A stretch of DNA of 11,286 nucleotides, taken from assembly GCA_015259105.1 (NCBI GenBank), contig JABZGZ010000040.1, positions 1-11,286 on the forward strand, given 5' to 3'. How positions within the stretch are numbered: the first letter of the stretch is position 1; every line of letters starts with the position of its first letter. The stretch comes from Atopobium sp. GTDB taxonomy: Bacteria > Actinomycetota > Coriobacteriia > Coriobacteriales > Atopobiaceae. Below, in pieces: positions 1-5,983 of this stretch. The notes under the pieces are model-generated. The model was not told the DNA's origin, made no database searches, and was given only the letters and a program-made list of their open reading frames with translations. A program made the position numbers and the translations under genes.

Positions 1-1
1 C

Positions 2-1153
2 ATTGAGTATCACGTTGACTGCACCTCTTTACTTGCAGACATCGAGGCTCGCTTTGTGGAGATTGCTGATGAACTGGGAGTTGCATGGCCTGTCGCCGAG
101 GAGTTTGAGAAGTTTGCTTCAAACATTAAGTCCTTCTCGCCAGAGTATGTAGTAAGTAGGGGTGAATGGTTCACCTGCCAGATCCTTGCTGAGTACCTTG
201 GCCTGCCATTCGTTGATGCGGCAGACGTTATGCTGTTCCATCATGATGGCACCATTGATATGGAGCGCACTGCTTCTAGGCTTAAAGAAGTTGTTGCTCG
301 CAGCGGCTCGTTTGTGCTGCCTGGCTTCTACGGTGCTACCGTTGACGGTGCAATTAAGTTGTTCCAGCGTGGTGGCGGCGATATTACCGGTGCCATTGTT
401 GCTCGCTGCCTAGACGCTGATTTGTATGAGAACTGGACTGACGTTTCTGGCTTCCTTTCTGCGGATCCTCGCATTGTTCAGAATCCACGTGCTATTGGCC
501 GCATTACTTTTGACGAGATGCGCGAGCTTTCTTACATGGGTGCTTCCGTTCTTCAGGAAGAGGCAATTTTCCCTGTTCGTGAGGCAAACATTCCAATTCA
601 GATTAAAAATACCAACCGTCCAGAAGACACGGGTACGGTTATTCGTGAGACCGCAGATGGCGATACAAACGAGCACTTGATTACAGGTATTGCAGGCAAG
701 AAAGACTTCTTGGCTATTCACGTCAAGAAGGCTCACATGTCCAACGAGGTTGGCGTCATCAGCCGCGCACTCAATATTGTTGAGCGCTACGGCGTCTCTG
801 TTGAACACATCCCAACAGGCGTTGATTCGTTTGGTATTGTGGTAAATGCCTCCGACGTAAAGGATACGGTTTATTCCATCATCAGCGATATTCGTCGCGA
901 GATTGAGCCTGATGACATTACGATGGTAGACCGCTTAGCTCTTGTTTCTGTTGTTGGTCGTAATATGTCTAGGCGTTCCGGCACCTCTGGTAAGATCTTT
1001 GGCGCGTTGGGCAATGCGGGCGTCAACATTCGCATGATTACGCAGAGCTCAGAAGAGATTAGTATTATTGTGGGCGTCGATAATACCGACTTTGATCGCA
1101 CAATTGGCGTCATTTATAACGGATTTGTTCGTGACGAAATGGTTTCGAGGTAA
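2..1153 (+). CDS. lysC: Aspartate kinase, C-terminal part (5' end outside window)
   Basis: Aspartate kinase phosphorylates L-aspartate to beta-aspartyl phosphate, the first step of the lysine/threonine/methionine pathway. The frame is open back to the window edge, so about 383 C-terminal residues are present. The N-terminal KFGGSS-type nucleotide-binding segment is missing, perhaps 60-80 residues judging from the usual length of about 450. A GTG at position 56 is internal, because family-like sequence (HVDCTSLLADIEARF) precedes it. Visible family motifs are SRGE (fragment residues 52-55), GFYGATVDG, the kinase signature GGGDITGAIVA (about 124-134), ENWTDVSGFLSADPRIV, and ELSYMGASVLQEEAIFPVREANIPI. 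Two ACT domains follow, beginning near FLAIHVKKAHMSNEVG and LALVSVVGRNMSRRSG, the usual seat of feedback inhibition by lysine or threonine. The stop lies two bases before the asd start, so the two genes form an operon. Family assignment is secure; the isozyme class and its allosteric effector cannot be read from sequence alone. Confidence 0.95.
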   Translation: MEYHVDCTSLLADIEARFVEIADELGVAWPVAEEFEKFASNIKSFSPEYVVSRGEWFTCQILAEYLGLPFVDAADVMLFHHDGTIDMERTASRLKEVVARSGSFVLPGFYGATVDGAIKLFQRGGGDITGAIVARCLDADLYENWTDVSGFLSADPRIVQNPRAIGRITFDEMRELSYMGASVLQEEAIFPVREANIPIQIKNTNRPEDTGTVIRETADGDTNEHLITGIAGKKDFLAIHVKKAHMSNEVGVISRALNIVERYGVSVEHIPTGVDSFGIVVNASDVKDTVYSIISDIRREIEPDDITMVDRLALVSVVGRNMSRRSGTSGKIFGALGNAGVNIRMITQSSEEISIIVGVDNTDFDRTIGVIYNGFVRDEMVSR

Positions 1154-1155
1154 CT

Positions 1156-2178
1156 ATGGCTTTTGATCCAAACGGTAAGGTCGTTGCAATTCTTGGTGCT
1201 ACCGGCGTTGTTGGTGCCCAGATGATGCAGTGCCTTGAAGAGCGTAATTTTCCTATCAAGGAGCTGGTGCTTCTGGCATCCGCTCGAAGCGCTGGTAAAA
1301 CTATCGAATTTGCTGGCCAGCAGATTGTAATTCGCGAAGCAACACCAGAGGCTTTTGAGGGTGTAGATATTGTCCTTGGCGCAGCTGGCGACGAGCAGGC
1401 AAAAGAGCTGCTCCCTGAAGCAGTTAAGCGTGGATGCGTCTGCGTTGACAACTCCCATGCATTTAGAATGGACCCAAACGTTCCGCTGGTAATCCCAGAG
1501 ATTAACGCTGAGGACATCAAGAACCATAACGGCATCATCTCTAATCCAAACTGCGCAACCATTATTGGTCTGGTACCTCTGTATCCTCTGCATAAGGCAG
1601 CGGGTGCAAAACGCATTATCGCTTCTACCTATCAGGCTGCATCCGGCGCTGGACTACCTGGTCTTATCAGTTTGAAGAACCAGATGGCTGATGTTGTTGC
1701 AGGTAGGGAAGTAACCGAGACCGCTCCATTTGCATACCAGCTGGCAGTCAATCTGATTCCACAGATTGGCGGCTTTGATGAGGTTGGCTACACTTCCGAG
1801 GAAATGAAGATGCAAAACGAGGGTCGCAAGATTATGCACCTTCCTGAGCTGCGCGTTAACTGCACCTGTGTTCGCGTTCCAACGATGCGCTCACACTCTG
1901 AGTCCATCACTGTTGAGTTTGAGCGTCCTTTGAGCCCAGATGAGGCTCGCGCTATTCTTGAGGACGCACCAGGCATTAAGGTCGTTGACAACCCTGCAGA
2001 GCTCCAGTACCCAATGCCTCTTGATACCTCCGACCAGGACCTCATTTATGTTGGTCGTATTCGCGAGGATCTCTCTGCTGATAAGGACACTCATGCACTG
2101 ACATTCTTCTGCTGCGGAGACCAAATCAGAAAGGGCGCCGCAACTAACGCCGTCCAGATTGCAGAGTACCTGCTGTAA
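1156..2178 (+). CDS. asd: Aspartate-semialdehyde dehydrogenase
   Basis: This enzyme reduces beta-aspartyl phosphate to aspartate semialdehyde with NADPH in the cytoplasm, the branch point to lysine/diaminopimelate and to homoserine. The 340-residue length is normal for the family. It opens with a Rossmann nucleotide-binding loop GATGVVG (residues 14-20). The catalytic cysteine is Cys133 in SNPNCATI. STYQAASGAG (about 157-166) carries the conserved Gln160. RVPTMRSHSE holds the substrate-binding Arg240 and the acid/base His247. The ATG lies two bases after the stop of the aspartate kinase gene, and its GAGG ribosome-binding site overlaps that stop, which indicates translational coupling. A strong terminator 43 bases downstream closes the operon. 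All key residues are intact and nothing suggests transfer. Confidence 0.97.
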   Translation: MAFDPNGKVVAILGATGVVGAQMMQCLEERNFPIKELVLLASARSAGKTIEFAGQQIVIREATPEAFEGVDIVLGAAGDEQAKELLPEAVKRGCVCVDNSHAFRMDPNVPLVIPEINAEDIKNHNGIISNPNCATIIGLVPLYPLHKAAGAKRIIASTYQAASGAGLPGLISLKNQMADVVAGREVTETAPFAYQLAVNLIPQIGGFDEVGYTSEEMKMQNEGRKIMHLPELRVNCTCVRVPTMRSHSESITVEFERPLSPDEARAILEDAPGIKVVDNPAELQYPMPLDTSDQDLIYVGRIREDLSADKDTHALTFFCCGDQIRKGAATNAVQIAEYLL

Positions 2179-2221
2179 TATCTGGCGTGCAGTCGTGCAC
2201 GCATCATTTTCGTTGACCAAG

Positions 2222-2263
2222 TACCCGTTCGATTCTATTTCGTGGAATCGAACGGGTATTTTT
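2222..2263 (+). terminator. Rho-independent terminator of lysC-asd
   Basis: A perfect 14-bp stem (arms 2222-2235 and 2245-2258, TACCCGTTCGATTC and its complement) with a 9-base loop is followed by a run of five T. It lies 43 bases after the asd stop. Confidence 0.93.
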
Positions 2264-2275
2264 GTGCGTCCGAGT

Positions 2276-2526
2276 GAAATTTTTCAGCGATAGAGTACCA
2301 TTCGGCGGCAAAGTGGTAAAAAATGCGTTTAGTTGGAGTATCCAAAAATGCTTAGTTTCTATGCAAGCCATCTACCAGCAATTTTGCGTGGACAAAATTG
2401 TGGAAATTAGTACAAAATTTCTGAGCTGGGTAAACGTAAGTGCCAAAACTTCGAAGACCAAAAATAAACTCCAACTAAACGGGTTTTTTACCCAAAACAG
2501 TACCTCTCGTTTGATATATCAATTTC
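2276..2526. repeat. Long imperfect palindrome, candidate MITE-like intergenic repeat or structured RNA
   Basis: The core is a 25-base inverted repeat, 2315-2339 against 2468-2492. Twenty-three positions are Watson-Crick pairs, one is a G-T wobble and one a mismatch; the inner 14 bases are CGTTTAGTTGGAGT and its exact complement. Outside it, AGAGTAC (2292-2298) can pair with GTAC-C-TCT (2500-2507), and GAAATT (2276-2281) with AATTTC (2521-2526), giving an element of about 251 bp. Inside the 128-base centre is a perfect 8-bp hairpin (CAATTTTG 2379-2386 with CAAAATTG 2393-2400), and TTGGA/TCCAA forms another beside the left arm. The stretch is AT-rich compared with flanking genes and lies beyond the asd terminator. 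It encodes no convincing protein. A non-autonomous mobile repeat or a structured RNA would both fit; only one copy is in this window. Confidence 0.55.
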
Positions 2527-2667
2527 TTGATTAGTTTTCCTGCATATCAGCCAGTGTTTATGCACAAATTGTCCGATGTCAGTTAATTGGACGCGAAAAC
2601 GCAATTTCTTACGCAGTAGCCATACAGTTTGGGGGCAAAAAGGGTGCACTTGCAGTGTTGGCCTAAC
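2527..2667. other. Non-coding gap between palindromic element and tRNA-Arg terminator
   Basis: No gene is recognisable here. The only structure I see is a possible two-part stem: AAATTG (2566-2571) with CAATTT (2602-2607), and inside it GTCC (2571-2574) with GGAC (2589-2592). It could be a degenerate edge of the neighbouring repeat or chance in AT-rich sequence. Confidence 0.4.
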
Positions 2668-2697
2668 AAAAAAGGTAGACGGCAAGCCGTCTACCTT
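2668..2697 (-). terminator. Terminator of tRNA-Arg
   Basis: A near-perfect palindrome, AAGGTAGACGGC (2672-2683) against GCCGTCTACCTT (2686-2697), is followed on the minus strand by six T (2668-2673 read in reverse). It lies seven bases beyond the tRNA 3' end. The plus-strand side also has GGGTTTTT, so it may work in both directions. Confidence 0.88.
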
Positions 2698-2704
2698 GGG
2701 TTTT

Positions 2705-2781
2705 TGGTGCCTCCTGCGCGATTCGAACGCGCGACCTGCGGTTTAGAAGACCGACGCTCTATCCAGCTGAGCTAAGGAGAC
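2705..2781 (-). tRNA. tRNA-Arg(TCT)
   Basis: Read on the minus strand this 77-base gene folds as a cloverleaf. The acceptor arms are GTCTCCT and AGGAGGC, the D arm GCTC/GAGC, and the anticodon loop CTTCTAA gives anticodon TCT, which reads AGA. The T arm is GCGCG-TTCGAAT-CGCGC, followed by discriminator A and an encoded CCA. The 27-43 pair of the anticodon stem is a T-C mismatch; all other stems are sound. Confidence 0.96.
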
Positions 2782-2795
2782 ATATAGCGTCGTTC

Positions 2796-2801
2796 ATTAT
2801 A
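2796..2801 (-). promoter_or_regulatory. -10 box of tRNA-Arg promoter
   Basis: The minus strand carries a consensus TATAAT here, 14 bases upstream of the tRNA 5' end. No good -35 box is seen at 16-18 bases; TTGCAA lies only 10 bases upstream of it. Confidence 0.5.
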
Positions 2802-2927
2802 GCAATAAGGATTGCAAATACGTTGCGCCATCAAAGATTTTCTTATCAGAAGAATGACAAAGGAAAAGAAAAGTGGCTACACTAAAAGCAGCTACACTGG
2901 TTATAGGCTTACGTGAATGGAGACGCT

Positions 2928-4118
2928 ATGTCTTACGATTTTGAATCCCGCGTTGATCGCGCTGGTACTGGTTCTAGAAAATGGAACGTCATGTATGACG
3001 TTAATCCTGATGTAGCTCCTGGTATTCCACCGTTTTCTGTTGCTGACATGGAATATCACACAGCTCCAGAGATTGTCGAAGGTCTCAAGGAGTACATCAA
3101 TGACGCAATCCTTGGCTATTCCATGCCAACTAATCAGATGAAGCAGGCTGTGTGCAAGTGGATGAAGACTCGCCACAATTGGGAAGTAAAGCCCGAGTGG
3201 TTGCTCAACTCTTCAGGCGTAGTACCTGCGCTCTTTGCATCGGTTGCGGAGTTCACCAAGCCAGACGAGGGCGTCATCCTGTTTACGCCTGTCTACCATC
3301 CGTTCTACATGGCAGTTGAGGAGAATAACCGTGCACTTGTAGAGTGTCCGCTTGTCCTGTCAGAGGGCCCTCACTACGACATTGACTTTGAGCTGCTAGA
3401 AAAGCTTGCTGCTGATCCAAAGAATACCCTGCTTATTTTGTGTTCGCCTCACAATCCAAGTGGTCGCGTGTGGACCAAAGAGGAGCTCACGCGCATCGCA
3501 GAGATTGCGGTTAGGCACAACCTCATCGTGGTTGCCGACGAGATCCACCACGACCTCATCATGCCAGGCTCCACACATACCGTCTTTGAAACAATCTCCG
3601 ATGAAGTTGCAACACGCACCATCACCTGCACCTCTGCATCAAAGAGTTTCAACTTGGCCGGCACGCAGTTCAGCAACATCATCGTGAGCAACCCAGAGCT
3701 GCGCACACGCCTCGAGAAACGCCTTCAGGCCCGAGAGACTACCTCGTGCAATCCAATCAGTTTCAAAGCTTGTGAGCTGGCTTACAGCAAAGGTGGGGCA
3801 TGGCTGGACGCATGCATTAAGGCCGTCGACGATAACCAGAAGCTGGTCCTGGACTTCTTTGCTGCCAAGCACCCTCGAGTGAAGCTTGCGCCAATCACAG
3901 GAACTTACCTTCAGTGGCTTGACTTCAGAGATCTTGGTCTTACGCCAGAAGAGCTCGACCACCTGTTGCAGTTTGAGGCTCAGCTCTTCTTCACCGACGG
4001 AGTCTTCTTTGGCGAGGCTGCCCAGGGTTTCAAGCGTTGGAATTTGGCAGCCCCTCGCGTCGAGATTGAGGAAGCGTTGAATCGTCTGGATGCAGCACTT
4101 ACGGCTCACGGTTTCTAG
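2928..4118 (+). CDS. patB: PatB/MalY-family PLP-dependent C-S lyase (cystathionine beta-lyase type)
   Basis: This is a fold-type I PLP enzyme of the MalY/PatB branch. The branch cleaves C-S bonds of cystathionine or cysteine, giving homocysteine or hydrogen sulfide plus pyruvate and ammonia. With the ATG at 2928 it has 396 residues and begins MSYDFESRVDR, a typical family start; GGAG seven bases upstream supports this over the in-frame GTG at 2913. Key sites are PFSVADMEY near the N-terminus, the cofactor-contacting asparagine in CSPHNPSGRVW (Asn176), Asp204 in VADEIHHDL, and the PLP-binding Lys239 in TSASKSFNLAGTQ. The C-terminal FKRWNLAAPR holds the carboxylate-binding arginine. The gene stands alone, divergent from tRNA-Arg and followed by its own terminator. 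In some oral bacteria such enzymes make hydrogen sulfide or methanethiol. Whether this one serves methionine synthesis or cysteine breakdown cannot be told from sequence. Confidence 0.92.
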   Translation: MSYDFESRVDRAGTGSRKWNVMYDVNPDVAPGIPPFSVADMEYHTAPEIVEGLKEYINDAILGYSMPTNQMKQAVCKWMKTRHNWEVKPEWLLNSSGVVPALFASVAEFTKPDEGVILFTPVYHPFYMAVEENNRALVECPLVLSEGPHYDIDFELLEKLAADPKNTLLILCSPHNPSGRVWTKEELTRIAEIAVRHNLIVVADEIHHDLIMPGSTHTVFETISDEVATRTITCTSASKSFNLAGTQFSNIIVSNPELRTRLEKRLQARETTSCNPISFKACELAYSKGGAWLDACIKAVDDNQKLVLDFFAAKHPRVKLAPITGTYLQWLDFRDLGLTPEELDHLLQFEAQLFFTDGVFFGEAAQGFKRWNLAAPRVEIEEALNRLDAALTAHGF

Positions 4119-4215
4119 ACACAGTCTGCGGCTTTAAGCGGACTGATTGCGGTTTCTTGACACCGCACCACTGCCATACCACCATATACCTGCTCGTATA
4201 GTGCATGAAATCACC

Positions 4216-4249
4216 TGCGGAGAAGCTCGTTCTTCTCCGCATTTTGTTT
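4216..4249 (+). terminator. Terminator downstream of patB
   Basis: A perfect 10-bp GC-rich stem (TGCGGAGAAG 4216-4225 with CTTCTCCGCA 4232-4241) has a 6-base loop and is followed by TTTTGTTT. It lies about 100 bases after the patB stop. The bases in between hold two weak stems (4123-4144 and 4148-4167) but no gene. Confidence 0.8.
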
Positions 4250-4321
4250 GGCGAGAAACCCGTTGCTCCGGCAGATTTCTAAGAAAATCAAAAAAGAGTT
4301 TGAAAAAACTGCGTTTCTCGC
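4247..4321. repeat. TTTGGCGAGAA motif copy 1 with inverted partner
   Basis: TTTGGCGAGAAACCC at 4247-4261 is repeated exactly at 5719-5733, and its first 11 bases recur at 7774 and 10179. Here GCGAGAAAC (4251-4259) is matched by an exact inverted copy, GTTTCTCGC (4313-4321), so the 75-base span could form a stem-loop. It lies between the patB terminator and the -35 box of the tRNA operon. Confidence 0.5.
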
Positions 4322-4348
4322 TTGCATCTTTTTCTGATTCTGTAATAA
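4322..4348 (+). promoter_or_regulatory. Probable promoter of tRNA-His/tRNA-Lys operon
   Basis: TTGCAT (4322-4327) and TAATAA (4343-4348) are spaced 15 bases apart; TAATGA (4346-4351) gives 18. Either would start transcription about 25-30 bases before the first tRNA. The spacing is imperfect but no better candidate lies upstream. Confidence 0.4.
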
Positions 4349-4380
4349 TGATTTAGCTGCGTTTCATGAGGTGGCCAAAT

Positions 4381-4457
4381 GGTGGGAGTAGCTCAGTTGG
4401 CAGAGCGACGGACTGTGGCTCCGTAGGTCGAGGGTTCGAGCCCCTTTTCCCACCCCA
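4381..4457 (+). tRNA. tRNA-His(GTG)
   Basis: A full cloverleaf with acceptor arms GTGGGAG/TTCCCAC, anticodon stem ACGGA/TCCGT and anticodon loop CTGTGGC, giving GTG. The extra 5' G at position 4381 can pair with the C discriminator at 4454. This G-1:C73 pair is the histidine identity element and confirms the call. CCA is encoded (4455-4457). Confidence 0.97.
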
Positions 4458-4472
4458 TTCGAAACGTTAATT

Positions 4473-4548
4473 GGATCGTTAGCTCAGCTGGTAGAGCAGG
4501 GGACTCTTAATCCCAAGGTCCAGGGTTCGAACCCCTGACGATCCACCA
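4473..4548 (+). tRNA. tRNA-Lys(CTT)
   Basis: A cloverleaf with acceptor arms GGATCGT/ACGATCC, anticodon loop CTCTTAA giving CTT (reads AAG), T arm CAGGG-TTCGAAC-CCCTG, discriminator A and encoded CCA. The 27-43 pair is a G-A mismatch. It lies 15 bases after tRNA-His and shares its transcript. Confidence 0.96.
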
Positions 4549-4558
4549 TTTGAATTTC

Positions 4559-4591
4559 AAACCCCGGCATGCGTCGGGGTTTTTATTTTTT
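4559..4591 (+). terminator. Terminator of the tRNA-His/Lys operon
   Basis: An 8-bp stem AAACCCCG (4559-4566) with CGGGGTTT (4575-4582) closes a short loop and runs into TTATTTTTT. It starts 11 bases after tRNA-Lys. Confidence 0.9.
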
Positions 4592-4610
4592 GTGAGTCGC
4601 TAGTTTCTAA

Positions 4611-4639
4611 TTGTTTGTTGAGAGCGATTGCGTCATACT
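4611..4639 (+). promoter_or_regulatory. Probable fruK promoter
   Basis: TTGTTT (4611-4616) and CATACT (4634-4639) are spaced 17 bases apart. They lie about 40 bases before the start codon and just after the tRNA terminator, so fruK is probably transcribed independently. Confidence 0.45.
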
Positions 4640-4678
4640 GAAGTCTCCATGATTTTATTGTAGTTCGGAGGACTCGCC

Positions 4679-5692
4679 GTGATTTACACAATGACGCTTA
4701 ATCCCGCGCTTGACTATGTCATGCATCCAAACACATTGGACATGGGCTTTACTAACCGTTCCTCCTCAGAAGAGTTGCACTGCGGTGGTAATGGTATTAA
4801 CGTCTCCACACTCTTAAATGAGCTTGATAAAGTCACCGTTGCTATGGGCATTGTCGGTGGCTTTACTGGTGAATACCTGCTGAGTGATCTTCAGCGTCAG
4901 GGTATTCCAAGTAACTTCGTCAAGCTGGATTCAGGCTTTACCCGCATTAATGTCAAGCTTAACGGCATTGTTATGACTATGGTCAACGGCAATGGTCCAC
5001 GCATTCCGGAGAAAAAGGTTGATGAGCTGCTGGAGCGCATGGATGTTGTTGGCGCAGGTGACACCCTGGTTCTTACCGGTTCTATTCCAAGCTCGCTTCC
5101 AGAGGATATTTACACTCGCCTTATGGCTCAGCTTGCTGGTCGCGGTATTCAGTTTGTTGTTGACGCTCCTGGTCAGCTGCTTATGGAGGCTATTAAGGCT
5201 CAACCATTCCTGATCAAGCCTAACAACCACGAGGTCGGCCGTATCTTTGGTGCAAGCCCAGAGACTCCAGAAGAGTGCATTCCATTTGCAAAGAAGCTCC
5301 AGGACGGCGGCGCTCGCAACGTTATCGTTTCTTGCGGCGGTGCAGGTTCGCTGCTCCTGGACGAGTACGGTACTGAGCACATTGTCCCAACCGCTAAGAT
5401 TCGCCTTGTTAACGCAACTGGCGCTGGTGACTCCATGGTTGCAGGCTTTTTGGCAAAGACTACTGCTGGCTACGATTACGACACTGCGCTTATCTACGCT
5501 TCTGCTTGCGGTACGGCAACTGCAGCAAGCCGAGGAATCGCAAAGCGCGCAACCATCGACCGCGTTGTTACTGCTCTCTACAAGAAGATGGGCCGAGAAA
5601 TGCCTGCCTCTATTGCAGAAGAGATTCAGCTTGCTCGCAAGAAAGAGGAGAGCCGCGAGGGTAAGTCTTCTTGGCTTGCAGATTCTGAGTAG
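4679..5692 (+). CDS. fruK: 1-phosphofructokinase (PfkB family)
   Basis: FruK phosphorylates fructose-1-phosphate, the product of fructose PTS uptake, to fructose-1,6-bisphosphate. The 337-residue protein starts at a GTG with CGGAGG 7 bases upstream. It begins with the hallmark IYTMTLNPALDYV of the 1-phosphofructokinase/tagatose-6-phosphate kinase group. The first PfkB motif reads GGNGINVS (36-43), where most relatives have Lys instead of Asn38. KPNNHEVG follows at 180-187, and the second signature NATGAGDSMVAGF (245-257) carries catalytic Asp251. The last 20 or so residues are charged and probably disordered. A regulator (fruR) or fructose permease (fruA) is not adjacent, but ptsI lies next downstream in the same direction, so a PTS sugar role fits. 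Tagatose-6-phosphate kinase (LacC) is the main alternative. Confidence 0.85.
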   Translation: MIYTMTLNPALDYVMHPNTLDMGFTNRSSSEELHCGGNGINVSTLLNELDKVTVAMGIVGGFTGEYLLSDLQRQGIPSNFVKLDSGFTRINVKLNGIVMTMVNGNGPRIPEKKVDELLERMDVVGAGDTLVLTGSIPSSLPEDIYTRLMAQLAGRGIQFVVDAPGQLLMEAIKAQPFLIKPNNHEVGRIFGASPETPEECIPFAKKLQDGGARNVIVSCGGAGSLLLDEYGTEHIVPTAKIRLVNATGAGDSMVAGFLAKTTAGYDYDTALIYASACGTATAASRGIAKRATIDRVVTALYKKMGREMPASIAEEIQLARKKEESREGKSSWLADSE

Positions 5693-5718
5693 TAATCGCA
5701 GCTAGAACACGTAGTTCT

Positions 5719-5754
5719 TTTGGCGAGAAACCCTCAGATGGTGCACTTTCGCCG
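5719..5754. repeat. TTTGGCGAGAA motif copy 2
   Basis: TTTGGCGAGAAACCC (5719-5733) is identical over 15 bases to the copy at 4247. GGCGAGAAA can pair with TTTCGCC about 15 bases downstream, with one bulged G. It sits in the fruK-ptsI gap. Confidence 0.5.
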
Positions 5755-5793
5755 CGCAAGAAATACATAACTTTTTTACTATCGTGAACGCAC

Positions 5794-5836
5794 AAACACT
5801 TGGCAAGAAAGATTCTCTTGCCAAGTGTTTTTTTAT
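5794..5836 (+). terminator. Terminator between fruK and ptsI
   Basis: A perfect 13-bp stem, ACACTTGGCAAGA (5796-5808) with TCTTGCCAAGTGT (5816-5828), has a 7-base loop and is followed by six T. Further A-T pairs extend the base. It is one of the strongest terminators in the window and separates fruK from ptsI transcription. Confidence 0.95.
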
Positions 5837-5863
5837 TGAAATTTATTTAACGATACTCACAAC

Positions 5864-5978
5864 GTAACAGGTCAAAAAAATGTTACTCTGTAAAAAGACA
5901 GTTTTGTTTCTGCGACTATTGTCCAATGTGGATAGGCTTGCAGAACTAAATACACCGCTTCGCGGACAATGATTGGAG
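5864..5978 (+). promoter_or_regulatory. ptsI leader with competing inverted repeats
   Basis: The region contains GTAACA (5864-5869) against TGTTAC (5881-5886). ATTGTCC (5918-5924) matches GGACAAT (5964-5970), and TCCAAT (5922-5927) matches ATTGGA (5972-5977), which covers the ribosome-binding site. The last two pairings share bases and exclude each other. A small CCGC-TTC-GCGG hairpin lies at 5955-5965. No convincing -35/-10 pair was found; GATAGG at 5931-5936 is the best -10 guess and, if used, would leave the left arms untranscribed. Confidence 0.35.
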
Positions 5979-5983
5979 CAAGT

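Noticed and set aside
2262..2534. 90-codon plus-strand open frame after asd
   Set aside because: It begins inside the terminator T run, has no ribosome-binding site, and lies almost wholly within the palindromic element; the translation resembles no family I know.
2876..2898. Direct repeat GCTACACT twice, 15 bases apart, before patB
   Set aside because: Eight-base copies in a short leader are weak evidence; no riboswitch or known operator fits the roughly 100-base gap.
4148..4249. Possible small RNA between patB and the tRNA operon
   Set aside because: A TTGACA (4157-4162) lies in a TGCGGT/ACCGCA dyad before the terminator, but no acceptable -10 box falls at 16-18 bases. The terminator is better explained as that of patB.
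4147..4356. 69-codon plus-strand open frame after patB
   Set aside because: It spans a strong terminator and the tRNA promoter and has no ribosome-binding site.
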